The notes below the pieces were generated by a model that searched no databases, had not been told where the DNA came from, and saw only the letters and a list, made by a program, of their open reading frames with translations. Positions 37,301 to 50,875 of a stretch of DNA of 64,000 bases are shown here, one piece after another; within the stretch, counting starts at the first letter, position 1; each line of letters opens with the position of its first letter. This DNA comes from Tetrahymena thermophila SB210 (taxonomy: Eukaryota; Ciliophora; Oligohymenophorea; Hymenostomatida; Tetrahymenidae), in NCBI RefSeq assembly GCF_000189635.1, contig NW_002476185.1, positions 186,001 through 250,000 on the forward strand, written 5' to 3'. Made by a program: the position numbers and the translations under genes.

Positions 37301-38318
37301 AGGATAAGTATAAATGCTACAGCAGTAAGCTAATTCTGGAGTTTAATTTGGTCAATTTTAAAACTAAAATGCTAATAACTCGTATTAGTAAATACCAAAT
37401 TAGTATGGATACAATATGAGATAAAATAGGTAAAGAATGCAATAAAATAGTAACCCAGCTTATGCCTAATCATGCATGTTAGTTAATTAGCAGTAATAAT
37501 AAAATTTATAATTATAACAATCTGGTTAGGTTAATTTACAATAATTTGATGGCTAAAATATTTCGTATAGCATGTAAATTAAACCAAATTTCCATAGTAT
37601 GAGTACAAATATTTCAGGTATGAGAATGGAAGAAAATATGGGAACTTTCAATGGGTCTACCTACATAAAGTAAGGATTTTTGGAAGACAGCAAACCTTCT
37701 TTAGTCATTTATGTTAACCATTTAATGAATAAAGATATTACTGTTACTCACCTCTACAATATCTTTAGCAATTTTGGTGACATAGTTAAAATTATATTGA
37801 AAAGAAATAAATGTACAGCTTTCATTGAGTATACGATGTAAGAGAACGCTACAAAAGCAAAGGAATTTATGGATAAAAAAATCTTCTTTGATAATGAGAT
37901 CAGAGTATTCTATTCTCACTTTGAAACTCTCTAAAAATAAGATGACAAATTCCAAGAATAATTTATAGGAAGCGAATAAACTAACCGTTTCTAAAAAGAT
38001 AGCAAAATGACTTTAAACCCTCCTTCTCTAGTTCTTCATATTTCAAGTCTCAAATAAGAAATTTGTGATCACGAGAAAATACATGAATTGTTCCGTCCTT
38101 ATGGCAAAATTGAAGCAATCCATATTGAAAAAGTTCCTCCTAGATACATGAGCCATATAAAATTTTCTTCGTTGAAGGAGTCTTTAATGGCTATAGCTCA
38201 TATGCACAACAAAGAAATCAAAGGAAGAAAGATGCTTATTTCATTTACTAGAAAAAAACTAGACACAACAACTAAAAATGTAGTAACTTACTCTAAAAAT
38301 ATTCAATTCAACAATTGA
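34335..38318 (+). CDS. PTB/hnRNP-L-like RNA-binding protein with three RRMs
   Basis: It starts MNPSNDTTKGQPFYIEKE at 34335 and stops at TGA 38316-38318. RRM-A (about 34994-35240): SKVLLVMVQNP, then FFGEVEQILIFSKKQPWKLF, with beta strands VEVAIKAK-like. RRM-B (about 37690-37935): SLVIYVNHLMNKDITVTHL, IFSNFGDIVKIIL, CTAFIEYTMQENATKAKEF. RRM-C (about 38015-38270): PPSLVLHISSLKQEI, LFRPYGKIEAIHIEK. The order and the 'LV..V.NL' form of RNP2 resemble PTB RRM2, RRM3 and RRM4. N-terminal and central parts are Q/N/S-rich; the linker between RRM-A and RRM-B spans about 600 residues. An intron ends at about 36210 (acceptor AAACAG); its donor between about 35700 and 35810 is unresolved because the obvious GTAAGT at 35804 gives the wrong phase. 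Two separate genes are possible but the RRM order favours one. Roles of PTB-type proteins are splicing and mRNA control. Confidence 0.75.
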
Positions 38319-39199
38319 TTTTTAAGAAACTAAAAAATAAATAAAACAACGAATTTTAAATACCAAATATCTAAAAATAGACAACTAGAGTTATGTAAGT
38401 TTTTATTCAATTCTCTAATTTAAATTTGACTTTATTCTTTCCTATGTATTCTTACTCATTTCCCTCCATTACCAAGTCCTCCTCATTTATTTCTTATTTA
38501 TGTATATTTTGAGTATTCCAATAATTAATTAAATTTTAAAACCTCCTAATCCAGTTATCTAATATTATGTGTTATTTATATTTTAAACTAATTCAATCAT
38601 TATATAAACAAAATCTAACTAAATCTATTTATCTTATTTTACAAATATTTTTTTTTTAATAAAATAAAATGATATAAAAAATCAAAGTGTTTTTAATTAA
38701 ATTATTAGTTCAAAATCAAATAAATGTGAAAATAAAATTTAAAATTAAGCATTTTGATTAACTATATTTAACTTGAATTTGAAGAAATAATAAAAAAGTT
38801 TTAAAATTGGATTATTTCAAGATATCAAAACAATTATTTAAAAATAAACATTAATAAATTAAAATTTTATAAATGCTAAAATGATTTGAATAAATCAAAT
38901 AAATAAAATATATTAATTTAAAAGAATCAATCAAATAAATTTTATAGTAAAATTCACAAAATTAAACTATTAAATTGATTTTTAGTATTTCAGTAGTAGA
39001 ATTTGAAGAAATTATTAAAAAAGATTTTAAATAATATTAAAATAATCATTTAAAAAATCACAAATGAAGTAAATAAAATAAATTCTAAAATAATTTAAAT
39101 AAATCAACAAATTAAAATTAAGTAAATGAATGAATAAATAAATAAATTAATTACTTTTAAATTTAAATAAACAAATTAATAAATATTTAATTCAAATTT
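38319..39199. other. Convergent intergenic region with a diverged 224-bp repeat
   Basis: An 881-base AT-rich gap between the 3' ends of the PTB-like gene (+) and the Cys/His-Q/N-rich gene (-). It holds a diverged direct repeat (next entry) and AAAT-type simple sequence near 39120-39160. No gene. Confidence 0.55.
38775..39170. repeat. Diverged direct repeat, period 224 bp
   Basis: GAATTTGAAGAAAT starts at 38775 and again at 38999. Both are followed by related AT-rich text in the same order (ATTAAAAAAG/ATAAAAAAG, TTTTAAA, then TCA or TAA blocks with AATCA/AATTA). Non-coding; an old tandem duplication. Confidence 0.5.
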
Positions 39200-42100
39200 T
39201 CAGTTAATATAATAATTTTTAGACGTATTGTTATTAGTTAATGGCTGTTTCGAAGGTATATATTTTTTACAAAAGTTAAAATTCAAATCAGTTTTTTCAA
39301 TATCTTTCTCCCAAAAACTTAAGTTTAATGATTTATTTGCTATTTCATCATCTTATTTGTTATACTCATTTTATTGGTTTTAATTGGGATCTTTAACGCT
39401 TTGTATCTTGACTATATTTAATTTAATATGCTTTGGCTTTTATGTTTTTTATGCACTTTAGTTAATCATCGATTTCTTTGTGATAATAATTTTTTTTGCA
39501 GCAAATTAGTTTTATTAGTTTTCATCTGTTTTCTTAATACTATTCTAGATTGGAGTAAATAGTGCATTATCATCTGGAAACAATTAATCCATTTGAATTA
39601 CCTACTATTCTACTTATTGTTAAGTTTCTTCAATAAAATTATTTGCTCCTGCTATCTTACTATTTTCTTATGCTGCATTAATATTTTCTTCTGTTATATT
39701 ATTTTTTGACTAAAAGACTGTATCTTCTATCTAATGAACAGGAATCTCAGCACTTTTATTCTTTTTATTATTTAATTAAGCATCATTTAATTATTCATTT
39801 GAATTTAGTCGACTTTTATTTTTTTTGTTCATTTCATCTTTTTAATTATAATCTATTATTATTTTTTATTATTCCAAGTTATTAACTTGTGAGTCATTAT
39901 TTTTTTAGTCTTTTAGATTTTAAAAGTTTAAATTCAAAGGAGGTTATTGATCTACAGTTTTTGATATTGGATTTAATAAATCAATACATATTTGTTCACC
40001 ACCTTTTTATTTATCAGATAAATTAATTTTACCTTAATTATTTTTATTATTTAGATTCGAAATCTCAACATCATGTTCTTCTTGCATTTTTAAATTTTTA
40101 TTAGAATTTATTTTTTCCTAAAAAATACTAAACAAATCTTCCTCTTGTAAATTTTATAATTCATGATTTATTTACTTATTAATTGTTTATTTTTTACTTT
40201 GATTCTCTCGTTCTTGCTTTATATTTGATGTGAAAAATATTTAATCAGCTTAATCATCTTCTATATGTATTTTTTCAGTTTAGTGTTTTTCTATTTCGTC
40301 ATCCTAATCAATAATTATTGTATCTTTAAAATTAGTTCTGCATTTTTATTTTTAAAGTTTAACATTTTTCAAAAATGATTTATTTGCTTATTTTTGTTTT
40401 ATCTCAGATTTTATATTATTTATCTCTGAGGGTTTTTCATACATTATACAATCATCCTTATCATCTTGTTGTTGTTATTCTATTTGCTACTGATCCTATT
40501 CCTAATTTTTTTTCTCTTCTTCCATAGTTTACAACTCACTGTTTTATGCTATTTAATTTTCATTAACATTTGTACAAATTTAAGAACCAGCTATTTCAAT
40601 TTCAGCAACAATTTAAGAATTAATTTAATTTTATTCATAATTTACTTCTTTTTCTTAAACTTAATTAACAGGATTTTCAATAATCATTTATTCACAGTTT
40701 AATGTAACATTTTAAGCTTGATTTTCATTTACAAATTATTATTCTTCTCCGCTTGTTTGAATCTGTTAAATTTAATTATCTTAATTTTCTTACTCTTAAA
40801 TATTTTAATTTTCATCTTCAACTTAAATTTAATTTTAATTATTAATTTTTTATATTTCTTATTCAATTTGATTTTAAATGTTCTATTATTAATTTTAGTC
40901 ATTCATTTACGATTCTTAATCTATTTATGCATTAAGTGTTTTATGTTATTCCATAGATTAAATTGGAAGTGTGTCATTCATAATTTGATCTTAATTGTTG
41001 GGTTATATTTCTTTATTTTAAGTTCTATTATCATCCAGCTATAATTAAACTTTGTTTAGTATCTATTCTGCTTAGTCCTATTGCAAACTGAAGAAATTTT
41101 CAATAAATTAAGTTTGATTGCATTTAGGAATTGTACTTTCTTCATTCGTTATGTCAATGCTTTATCGTCCTATAACGCCATCTACCTAATTATTATTAGC
41201 ATTCTCTACATTTTATTAAAGATTATTTTATGTATTTTGAGATTGATAAACTGCTTCAGCTTATTCTATAATATTTTTTTCATTCTATAGAAAATAATTT
41301 AATTCTCTTTGAAGAGGATATTTGTCAGTTCTTTAAAATGGTTAATCTTAGCTATTGGTAAAGGCATTATTTTCTACTGATTACGGAATATTTTCTTAAT
41401 CGATATTTAAAATTAAATTATTTTAGAATGTTTTAGCATTGTCAAGGACATTATCATTTTTATTCCTAAATGTCTGTTAACTATTGATTACTTCATTGCC
41501 CTATGGAATATTTCCTTAATTTTCGTTGCCATTTACAATTAAATTACTTGAAAGTAATTCCTCATTTTAATTATTTTAAATAATTTCTTAAGATAAAAGG
41601 GATTATTATTACAAATAGTCTTAAGAATTTCCATCAATGTTTTTATTTAAAGCACTTATTTATTCCATTTTTTAATCCTAATTTTTGAGTAAATTATTGC
41701 CTTCTTCAATCTAATTCTTATAAAACTAATTCGATTATTATTGTTATTATAAATTTAAAGGCTCTAACTAAGTATACTGATCTAAGTTTGGGATGGGGTT
41801 AATAATAGATAATTCAGTTTAAATAGGATTGAGTTTATATCCTATATCATGAATTATATTTTTGTTAATTTATTGAGGTAACTATTACTGCTGGTTATTT
41901 TCTCTAAAATAAATTTACTACTAACCCAATTAGCCAACTTAATAGACTTTTTCATTCATATTGATTTAGGGTATTTGATTGGTTTGAGTTTCAGAATTCA
42001 ATTAATTAAATTGAAAAAACTATTTATAAGTTTATTTTTCAGCTATTTAACTAAATATAGTTTTTTAAATTAAAGGATTAACTTTTAGTGCATCAAAATT

Positions 42101-42997
42101 TTAACTGTAGTTATTTAATTAATGATTATAGCAATCTAAGTTGTTACTGATAGGCTATTACTAAAGATGATTAAAAATTCCTTATATCTATGAGTTTTAA
42201 GCAGCAATATTAACATTATTATGGTTATTAATTTAGACGTACTCAGTTGCTTTATAATTTTTATTGATGTCTTTTATTATTTAGGTCATATGCTCATAAT
42301 AATTAACTTCTTGCTATAAGAAAATCTTTTATATGTTTTCTAACTCATATTTTAAGTTTAGCCTGGTTTTTTTTTTAAAAAAACTAAGAGCCATATGCTT
42401 AAAATTGTTGTCAAAGCTTGCTATAATTTGATTTTGAAAATGTTATATATAATTCATAAAAAAATCAACATTCTCTTTTTTGTATTAAATATTTTAAAGA
42501 GAATCAATTTAGATGGCTTATGCAATATATTGATTAAAATATTATTTAATTTATTCAAGATCGTTGCTTTCCAGGACCAGTCTTGATAATCCTTGCATTG
42601 TTTTCATTTAATTAATATTATTAATGTATTTGTCATCTACCATCATTTTATGAACCATTACCCACTCTTCTATGAGCTTATAATTCAAATGTTTAATTTA
42701 TATCATTCTTTTGGTGACTTCCTTTATCAAGTTATTGATTTATAAATTAACATTGGCAACCAAGTCATGATGGAATTTAGATACCTGGTTGAAAAAGTTT
42801 TGAATTCTTTCTTTTTAAAATTTATGCTCATTATCGGGCGATTAAATAGCATGGAATATAGAAATAATTTAATCGTGAGGCTTTGCTTAATACAACAAAA
42901 TGCACTCTTGGCACTTAAAAGTATTTTAATTAGCTAATTTAGTCTGCTAGTTTATTAAAATATAGCGAATATGTTATCTATGAATATTGCAAATCAT
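39200..42997 (-). CDS. Cys/His-motif protein with long Q/N-rich C-terminus, function unknown
   Basis: A single uninterrupted frame of 1265 residues (TAA/TAG as Gln), with TGA at 39200-39202. The N-terminus MICNIHRQHIRYILINQ followed by TFKCQECILLYQAKPHDQ places C-x2-H and C-x2-C pairs as in B-box-type zinc-binding motifs common at the start of ciliate proteins. A helical, probably coiled-coil region follows to about residue 300 (KFHHDLVANVNLQINNLI, TRLNLKYELENIQKIFLQ). The remaining 900 or more residues are extremely Gln/Asn/Ile/Glu-rich. The plus strand shows hydrophobic open frames here, but they are antisense shadows. An in-frame upstream ATG at 43084 would add 29 residues (MTFDNLDKNQQ) and is preceded by TGA, so the start is ambiguous. 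No enzymatic domain seen. Confidence 0.7.
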
Positions 42998-43527
42998 TTT
43001 AAGCAATGATATAATATATTTAAGTTCTACTATTTTTTTTGATTTAATAATTTATTAGTTTTTATCCAAATTATCAAAAGTCATCAGATATCCAATATAT
43101 AATCAATTACAAGCTAACAAATTATTAGCAAGATATTTTGATCAGTTTCTAATTAATTTATTTTCTCTATAATACATACTAAGATATTCTAAATTTTAGC
43201 TTAGCTTCGCCAAACTTTAAAATTTAAAATAATAAATAGGTCTAATATATATACAAAAAAAATATTTAATTGATTTTAATTTTCCATTAAATACCAAAAG
43301 ATAGGTAGATAGATAGATAATCATAATAAAGAGAAATTGTAAATAAACAAAAGTTTTTTGAGATAGCATTGAAAATAAAACAAGAATTTTTAGTTTTTTA
43401 AGAAATTAAAATTCTATTTCAAAATATGAAACTTTATTAACCAATCAATCTACAATCATTAAAATAAATACAAAAAAACTTACTTGCAAATAATTTTTTT
43501 TATAAATTAATTATTTTAATAATGTTT
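42998..43527. other. Spacer between two minus-strand genes
   Basis: A 530-base AT-rich spacer. It contains the 3' flank of the large TMC-like gene, the promoter of the gene at 39200-42997 and its alternative in-frame start codon at 43082-43084. A (GATA)n-type run lies at about 43302-43320. No separate gene. Confidence 0.5.
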
Positions 43528-46500
43528 TCAAAGTTTAAATTTCAGTTTATTCTTAAAGTATGATATGAAATAACTGTTTTCAAGAACAAATTCTACCTGA
43601 AATATTGAGAATATAAGCTTAGATTTAGATATGCTTTTTTGTACTAAGTATAAATGTCTTATTTGAAAACAAAATTAAATTAATAATATCTAGAAAATAG
43701 CATATAAAAACATGCAATATTAAAGAAATATCACATAATCTATCATATCTTTAACACTGCTTTAAATCTATAAGCTTAAATCAAAATATATTAAGTTCAC
43801 TATTCTTTGTTTCAAAAAATAATTAGGGAAATTAATTTAAATAAGCCATTCTTTTATTTGTGTGCTAGGTTATGACTGTAGTAAATCTAAATAACTTAAA
43901 AAGTTATCTTATTGCTGGTATAAATCAGTTATTAAAAATATCAAACCTTTCTCAAGATATTAATTAAAAGAATTGGGGCAATCTTGGGAATTCAATGTTT
44001 AATTATTAAAGAAAGAAGCAGAAAGATAGCTACACAAGTTATTTAATAAGGGATCTAAAAAGGCTATTTAGAGTTCATCATGCATAATTAAAGAATCATC
44101 ATTGAAATAAGAAGGTATTTATTTCATTTATTGCAAATATAAAGTTTGGTTATTAAAAGCTTCTTATTGAAATTAGTTTATTTATCTTTAAAAATCTTCA
44201 GAATCATATTAATTGTCAAGAATTGTATAATTTGAAGCTATTGAGTATACTTTTAGGTTTAGAGCTCCAGAATTTATGGCAATGCATATTCTACTTTGTT
44301 CTAAGCTTTACATAATATTTATTATATCCAAAAGTTGATTGATAAACTTCGCTCCATACACATAATTGAATAAAGGATAGACTGTAAGCAATATAAACAA
44401 GAAAACAACAAATAATATAAACTTAAAATCCAAATACTTCAAACTGTCTGTTTAGCTAGAGGCTTTTTTTTTCCATTAAATGTTGTGACCCAAGATAAAG
44501 TTTTAATTCTTTTCAATAAAAATAAAATATTTAATTCATTCAAATATAAATCCTATATACTCTAGATCCTCCCTAATTAAGAAAAAGTTAATTAAGTTCA
44601 TTATTTCTAAAAAAGAATGATAAATTTTGTATTTTTTTAATTTTGGCAAAGTACTGCTATAAGTTAAGGAGGATGTAAAGTAATTAATAACATTAAAAGC
44701 AAATTATCCTTCAATGATATTAATTAAAAATAAAATTAAAAATATTTTCAAAATTTTGAATTTATAAATTTTATTAAATTGCTACCTTAGTAGAAGATTT
44801 AACTTATTCGTTTTCTTTAGATTGTTAAACCAATTATTAAATTTGTTTTGAGGTTTTTGTATAAAGCTATTAAAGTTTTTCCCTAGAAAAATGAGAGCAT
44901 ATTTTGAGCTGGTCTTCAATAATTTTGATTCCTACAATATGAATAGGTATCAAAATAGATACATTAAATATAGACATGAGAATAGAAAGAACAAATGCCA
45001 AAAGAAGTGAATCAAGAGTGTTTGTCAAATATTAGTTCAGTTAATTATAAAGGCTATTTTGGATGCTAACAACAGTATTGCTTATGGTCAAAAAATTAAT
45101 GTTTATTTAATACTCTTCATTAATTAGAATGTTTTTTTGCAAATATTAATAGTAATTTTGTATTCTTTTTATTATATCGTATAAAAAATATTTAATTTAA
45201 GTATTTTCTTTACTGTCTACGAAAAAGTCTATAATATTCGAAAACACAGATAAAATCTTTTATAACAAATAGGTATCCTATGGTAATGAGTATAATTCTT
45301 ATACGGTTTAGGTATAATTACCATACATCATAATTTGATCTTATAATATTTTAGCAAATTCATTTTCATCAATTAATTTTTAACTTTAAAATGAATATTA
45401 TTCATCTAGCTAGCTAAAAGTTTTTGATTGAATTTACAAGCTCTCATATAATATAAGATCTCCTAATTTTTCTTAAAAATATAAAATAACTTAGGATGAA
45501 ATAAATAAAATATTTAAGTAAAAATGAAGTTTTCAAATAAAAAAATATTTACATATATCTATAGTATCTTCCTTGCATTTATTTATGTCATTTTTGATAA
45601 GTATGTAGTTCAGAATAACTACTAAAAACAAACCACAAAGTAATGCTAAAGAAAGAAATTTTATGATATCTAAACTTGTTAAGTTGAAAGGTGAATAAAT
45701 CAGGTTAATTATTCTTTTTTTCTTTTAATTTATTTCGTTTCTAGAAGAAGTAGCGCTAGTATTATCTATGTTATGTTCTTTAATCAATTCTTCTATAAAT
45801 TATTCACTCATAATTTCAGTTTGCTAACCTTCTTCATCTTCAATTTCGTTATTTGAAAACTTTTAGCTATTTTAGATTTAACTTACGGAGTTATCTATGA
45901 TGCTCTCTAATTTTATTTTAATTAAAAATTAATGAATTTAAGATTTTTTATTATTTAAAATAAAAAAATGTTGAAAATTATTGATTCAATATTTGCATTA
46001 AGAAAATTAATATTTTTATTTAAATATTTACACTGCTAGTCTGGGACAAGATAGTTTATTACAGATTAGGTTCTTTATGGGTTTGGCATATTAAATTACT
46101 TGAAATATTGATTTGAATTGTAATACTTTTATTAAACTATTTTTTTCTTGATTAAATCTTCGTACTGATTAGAGTTTGAATTTATAATTTCTTAAATTTG
46201 ATATTCGGTATACTAATTATTTAATGAAGGAACATAATTACTAAATGGGCAAGAATGTAGCTATTACAAATAGCTCATTGAATTTCTGATAATTTTTTTT
46301 TATTAACTTATAAGTTAATCACTTTTTTTTGATGGAGCAAGCATCTAATTCTAAACTACTAGCTAGTTTTATGCAATTTAAAGCAAATAAGAACCTTCAT
46401 CTTACTATTTTTCATTTTCTTGCTCTTAATTATTTATTAAAGTAAAATTTGATTTTAAATTATTAATCTAACTTTAATCTGGTTGTTAATTGCTCTAAAA

Positions 46501-49500
46501 ATAATAACTTGATTGCAGGGCTTTCATTTCTTCTAAACTTAAATCTAGAGCCTGTTTACCTATTTCATTTATTTATAAATCTGAAGGTTTTTTTTAACTT
46601 TTGGATTTTTGGGAAAACTTATTCGTCTGTGTATTAACATCTGTAAAATAATCATTAAAATCCTCTTCAATTTTATATAATTCATCGTTATGTCCATACT
46701 TATAAAGTTAAATGTCTTATTCATGATGTGGCATCTCATTAAAATCTTCTAATTATTTTTAAAGTTTTTCACTTTATTCAATAGTAGCTTAAAGGCTTAT
46801 TTTCCTTATATTTTATAATTGAAATGAATCTTAGTTTTTTTTAGATTTGAATTCCTATTCCTCTATTTTTCTATTGGAGGAAGAGTAAATCATCAAATTT
46901 AATTAGCTTTTCTAAGGGTTTCTTTATGAAGTCATAGACTACTTATCACTCTCACTTAAGGTATCATAATGGTTATTTTGTGTTTTTTCACTTCCATTTT
47001 ATTCTTAATGTTGTAGACTCTTTTTTTTTTCAAACTAAGAGTCACCAGTTTTTTATTTTTAAAAATTTTAAAAAGAAAATGTTTCCTGCTTTAATTCAAA
47101 AGATCTGGACAATTTTGTAGCTGAAACATTCATAAAGCTAAACTCTTTTACATTTTTTAAATCCTCCTAAATTGGATTTTTAGAATCTTAGATGATGTTT
47201 TAATCTAAATTTATTTCTTTTTATCCAAATTCTTCAGTAGATTGCTTCTTAAGAAAATCATTCAATTATTGATTTTATTGTTGTTCTTCAGAAAAAAACA
47301 TATTTTATGCAATTTACTACAGCTAATCAGAAGGATTAACCTCATTTGTTTTATTTTTTTCTTGAAAGTATTTATTTGTATTTTCAATGTAATTTTTTGA
47401 ATTAGGATTATTAGCATTTGTATCTTCTAAGTTATTCTACAAAATAGAAGTAACTTAATTTTAATTAATTGCATTCTGTGAAGAGTGTTCATTAAGCTTC
47501 AAATCTGACAATTAACTATTAGGATTGTTTTATATATTTTAATTGCTCAGTGAAGATAACCTAACTTTAGATTAAACTATTGACTATCTTATACTAGTTT
47601 TTTGCTTAATTGATTTTGTTAGTTGAAAACCACAGACATCTTCTAGATTCGATAGTTCTATATTATAGATATTCTGTAGTTTTGAGCGAAATTAATTTAC
47701 TGTTATAATTCTCTCGCTATATTTTTTGATTGGTTTGAATTTAAGTATTTCAATGTAGTATACAAAAGTATTTGTTGATTGTATATAAAAATTATCCCAT
47801 GATATTTCTATCTCACACACTCCTATGTCTTCCTCGTTGCATAGTTCTTTATAAAGCTAAACAGCTGATACTTAAGGATTATGAAAAATTTTTTCTAGCT
47901 TAAATATTGGTACTTGTTATTCGTTAATTGGATAAAACATTATAGTAGTGATATTACTTGCAAATAATTGTTTTTTATTATTTTGTTATACTTCAGTAAT
48001 ATAGTCTGGCATTAAAATCATTGCTTCAGGTATCATTAACATTATATCCATGTTTTAAATTTATTCTTTTTAAAAAATTAAAAAAGATTAGAATTTTAAG
48101 GCATATAAAAATAAACAAAATAATATTACTGTCTTCTTTATAGATTTTCTTAAGACAACTATTAAATAACCGCTTTGTCATATGAGTCATTGAGTACATT
48201 TTTCTAGTGGATTTAGATTGGACAATATCTAATAAAATATAATCACTCATGAGGGCATCCTTTGAAATGAGAGAACATATTCCAAAATCCTACAGGCTGA
48301 TTTAATTAATTTGAAATAGCATCCTCATCGGTTAAATAAATTAATTATTTTGATTGCAAAAGAAAAATAAATTTTTTTTATTTTATTAAATTTTATTTTA
48401 ACTATTTTCTTAAATCTCTACAGACTCTACCTTTCCATTCTCAATAAAATTTCTTAATATTCTTTCATGATGGATCGCAATCTATTTAGGGATCATTAAT
48501 GAACAACTCTATCCTACAAGTTCTTCAATTTAAATATCCCTAAATTACATAAAAGAAAATTAAAATATTGTTTGCGTAAAAAATTGAAATTATTTTCTTA
48601 AATTAAAATTTACTTTCATTAAATTTTTTTATTATTAAATAAAATTATAAAAAATAAAACAAATTAATTTTGAATCGTAAAGAGTTATATATAATGTAAA
48701 ATTAAATACTCTAAGATTGTTTTGGTGTTGGTTGTAAAGCTTTTTACTATTCCTAAAGGCTTCAAAAGCGAAGAAAAGATAATGCATGAATTTGTTATTA
48801 AAACAAGAAAATCTTTTTCTTTATAAAAGCTCTTTGTTTACGTGTTTAAGTGCTTTTTAAAGGTCTTTCTTCTGAAATCAAACTAATTTAAATAAATGCT
48901 TATAAATTCTTAAATTTTTCTATTGTTTTAGTTAAAATTAAACAATTGAAATATTATCGATTCTATTTCATTTTGTAGTTTTCTAATTTCTTAAATTTTA
49001 TCTGAAAGGACTTTAATGGAGAAATAATCTAATCCCATTAATGCAATGGATTATCTAAATTTTTAGAAAATATCAATCATTTTTTGTTACAAAACCAATA
49101 AAGACCTATCAAAATATATAACCTATGACCAATCAGTCCTCTCCTTTCTAAATACGATTTTACTAAATCTCATGTTAACTTGCTGCTATAAGAGAAATAG
49201 AATTATTTACTCTCTTGGATTAAATTATAAGTTATTTAATTTTGTGATATAAGGAAGGCTTAACAAAGGATTCTCAAGTACATCTATCATATAAGCTAGG
49301 TAAGAAAACCGAAGAACATTATACTCACCTTCACTTTTGGGTGGACTCAATCTGTTTTTACTTTACAAGTACAGCTAAAATACATTTAATACATTCTATT
49401 TAAAAAACTTCTCTCTTTCTACAAATTCTTGTTAAATATCACCTTCATCTTCCTATTCCAAAAATTTCAAGCAGAAACAGTTATTCTAATAATGTTTAAA

Positions 49501-50875
49501 ATATTAATTTTACCATTTTAAATTAATAAAAATTTATCTCTAAAAGTTAAAATATTATTTTTGATATATTTTTAAAGGTTATTCATTCATTTATTTTAGT
49601 TCGTTTTATTTCATCTTCAATTATTGATTTTTTAAAAGTAATTTTTATTTTTTAAATAGTAATTTTAATTTTTTACACTTGTTTTTTGCAGTTAAAAACG
49701 AAATTTCATCAGAAAATAAAAAAATAAATATAACACTATTAATTAATAATTTATACCTTTTTACATCTTAGATAATGCTGTTATTTTAGTGATTCAAAGT
49801 GAACTCCAACCCAATTAGATAAATACTCACTTACTCCAAAATTCGAATAGTTCCATATAGATCTTATATAATACTCGACATCTCCAAATTATAGATATTA
49901 AGTAGGATTAATTTTAATATAGTTAGACGAATACTTGTAATAATCAATTCCTTGAGTTATTTTTGTAGATAATGTAAATACTATTAATATAAGAGCTCCT
50001 ATTAAGTTAGGATCAAGGTACTCAAACTCTACAAAAAGCAGGAGGTTAATTAGAATAATGCTAGATTAAAGGCATACAAATAGCTTATTTATTTCTTATT
50101 GAAGAAATATATGAGAATTATAATACTCAAACACAGCTAAACCTCCTTAGATTATTTGAAATATATATAAAATAATAGGCATTTTGTAAGCAAAAGCAAT
50201 TGATAAAATAGTTTCTCCTATACTCTGTTTTACAAAATAATAAGTTACAGGTCTGCTAAGCTTATCCTCAAACTTAAATCTAATTTCTATATCATGATAG
50301 CTTGCCATTATTTTGACAAAGAATTATAAAAAGAAACCAAAAGTAGAGATAATATAATTAAATGTAGAATTAATTCCTGTGTCGTTACCTTGATCAAAAT
50401 AATAAACTCCATTTCCAAACAAAATTAGAGAGAATTAAATCGCAAGCGGATAATAAATTATATATTGCATTTTTAAAATAAAGCTTACAAAGACTTCAAA
50501 CAAAGTAAAATTAGTTTTTTTAGGATTAATTTCAAATAGTATACCTCTGATTATAATGAGAAGCAATATGATAATATACCCTACAGTAATTACTAAGCTA
50601 CTATATATCAAATATTATTTAAATAAATCTATTTACATAATAAAATAGCCTAAAAAATCATTCATAATACTCCAAAATATGTATTTCTAAGAATTTCTAT
50701 GCTAGTTAAGATAACAAAAAGTAGTCATCGATAGTTATTATATATAATTTATTACAATAAGAATATGAGAAAGTTTTTAGTAGCGAGTAAATCCATTTAA
50801 ATATCTAAACAAAGAGTTGAAATATATCTATTTAAATTTATCTTTTATAACATTCATAACATTCTTCATATCCAT
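43528..50875 (-). CDS. TMC-like multi-pass membrane protein with PAS domain (complete)
   Basis: Starts MDMKNVMNVIKDKFKQIYF at 50875 and ends at TGA 43528-43530. The N-terminal third has several membrane segments (SSLVITVGYIIILLLIIIRG, FGFFLQFFVKIMASYHD, IILINLLLFVEFEYL), then the family's Cys-rich block RCKKNNCFCLKFLEQ, a helical domain, and a PAS-like region: SLLKPLGIVKSFTTNTKTIL, ELVGQSCSLMIPKQIAIHHE, RILRNFIENGK. A long Q/N/S-rich linker follows, then a C-terminal membrane module (LALLCGLFLVVILNYILIKN, ectodomain, FILFVVFLFILLTVYPLFNYV, ectodomain, final TM). Phase-consistent introns: 49486-49756, 48540-48709, 48290-48430, 48066-48129; others between 43.5 and 46 kb were not resolved. It is a paralogue of the gene at 1-5559 and belongs to the tiny-macrocysts-like family. 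Ligand and function unknown. Confidence 0.72.

Noticed and set aside
40466..41290. Hydrophobic plus-strand open frames resembling membrane proteins
   Set aside because: They are antisense to the continuous 1265-residue minus-strand frame; Gln/Asn-rich coding sequence on one strand yields Leu/Ile/Phe-rich frames on the other.
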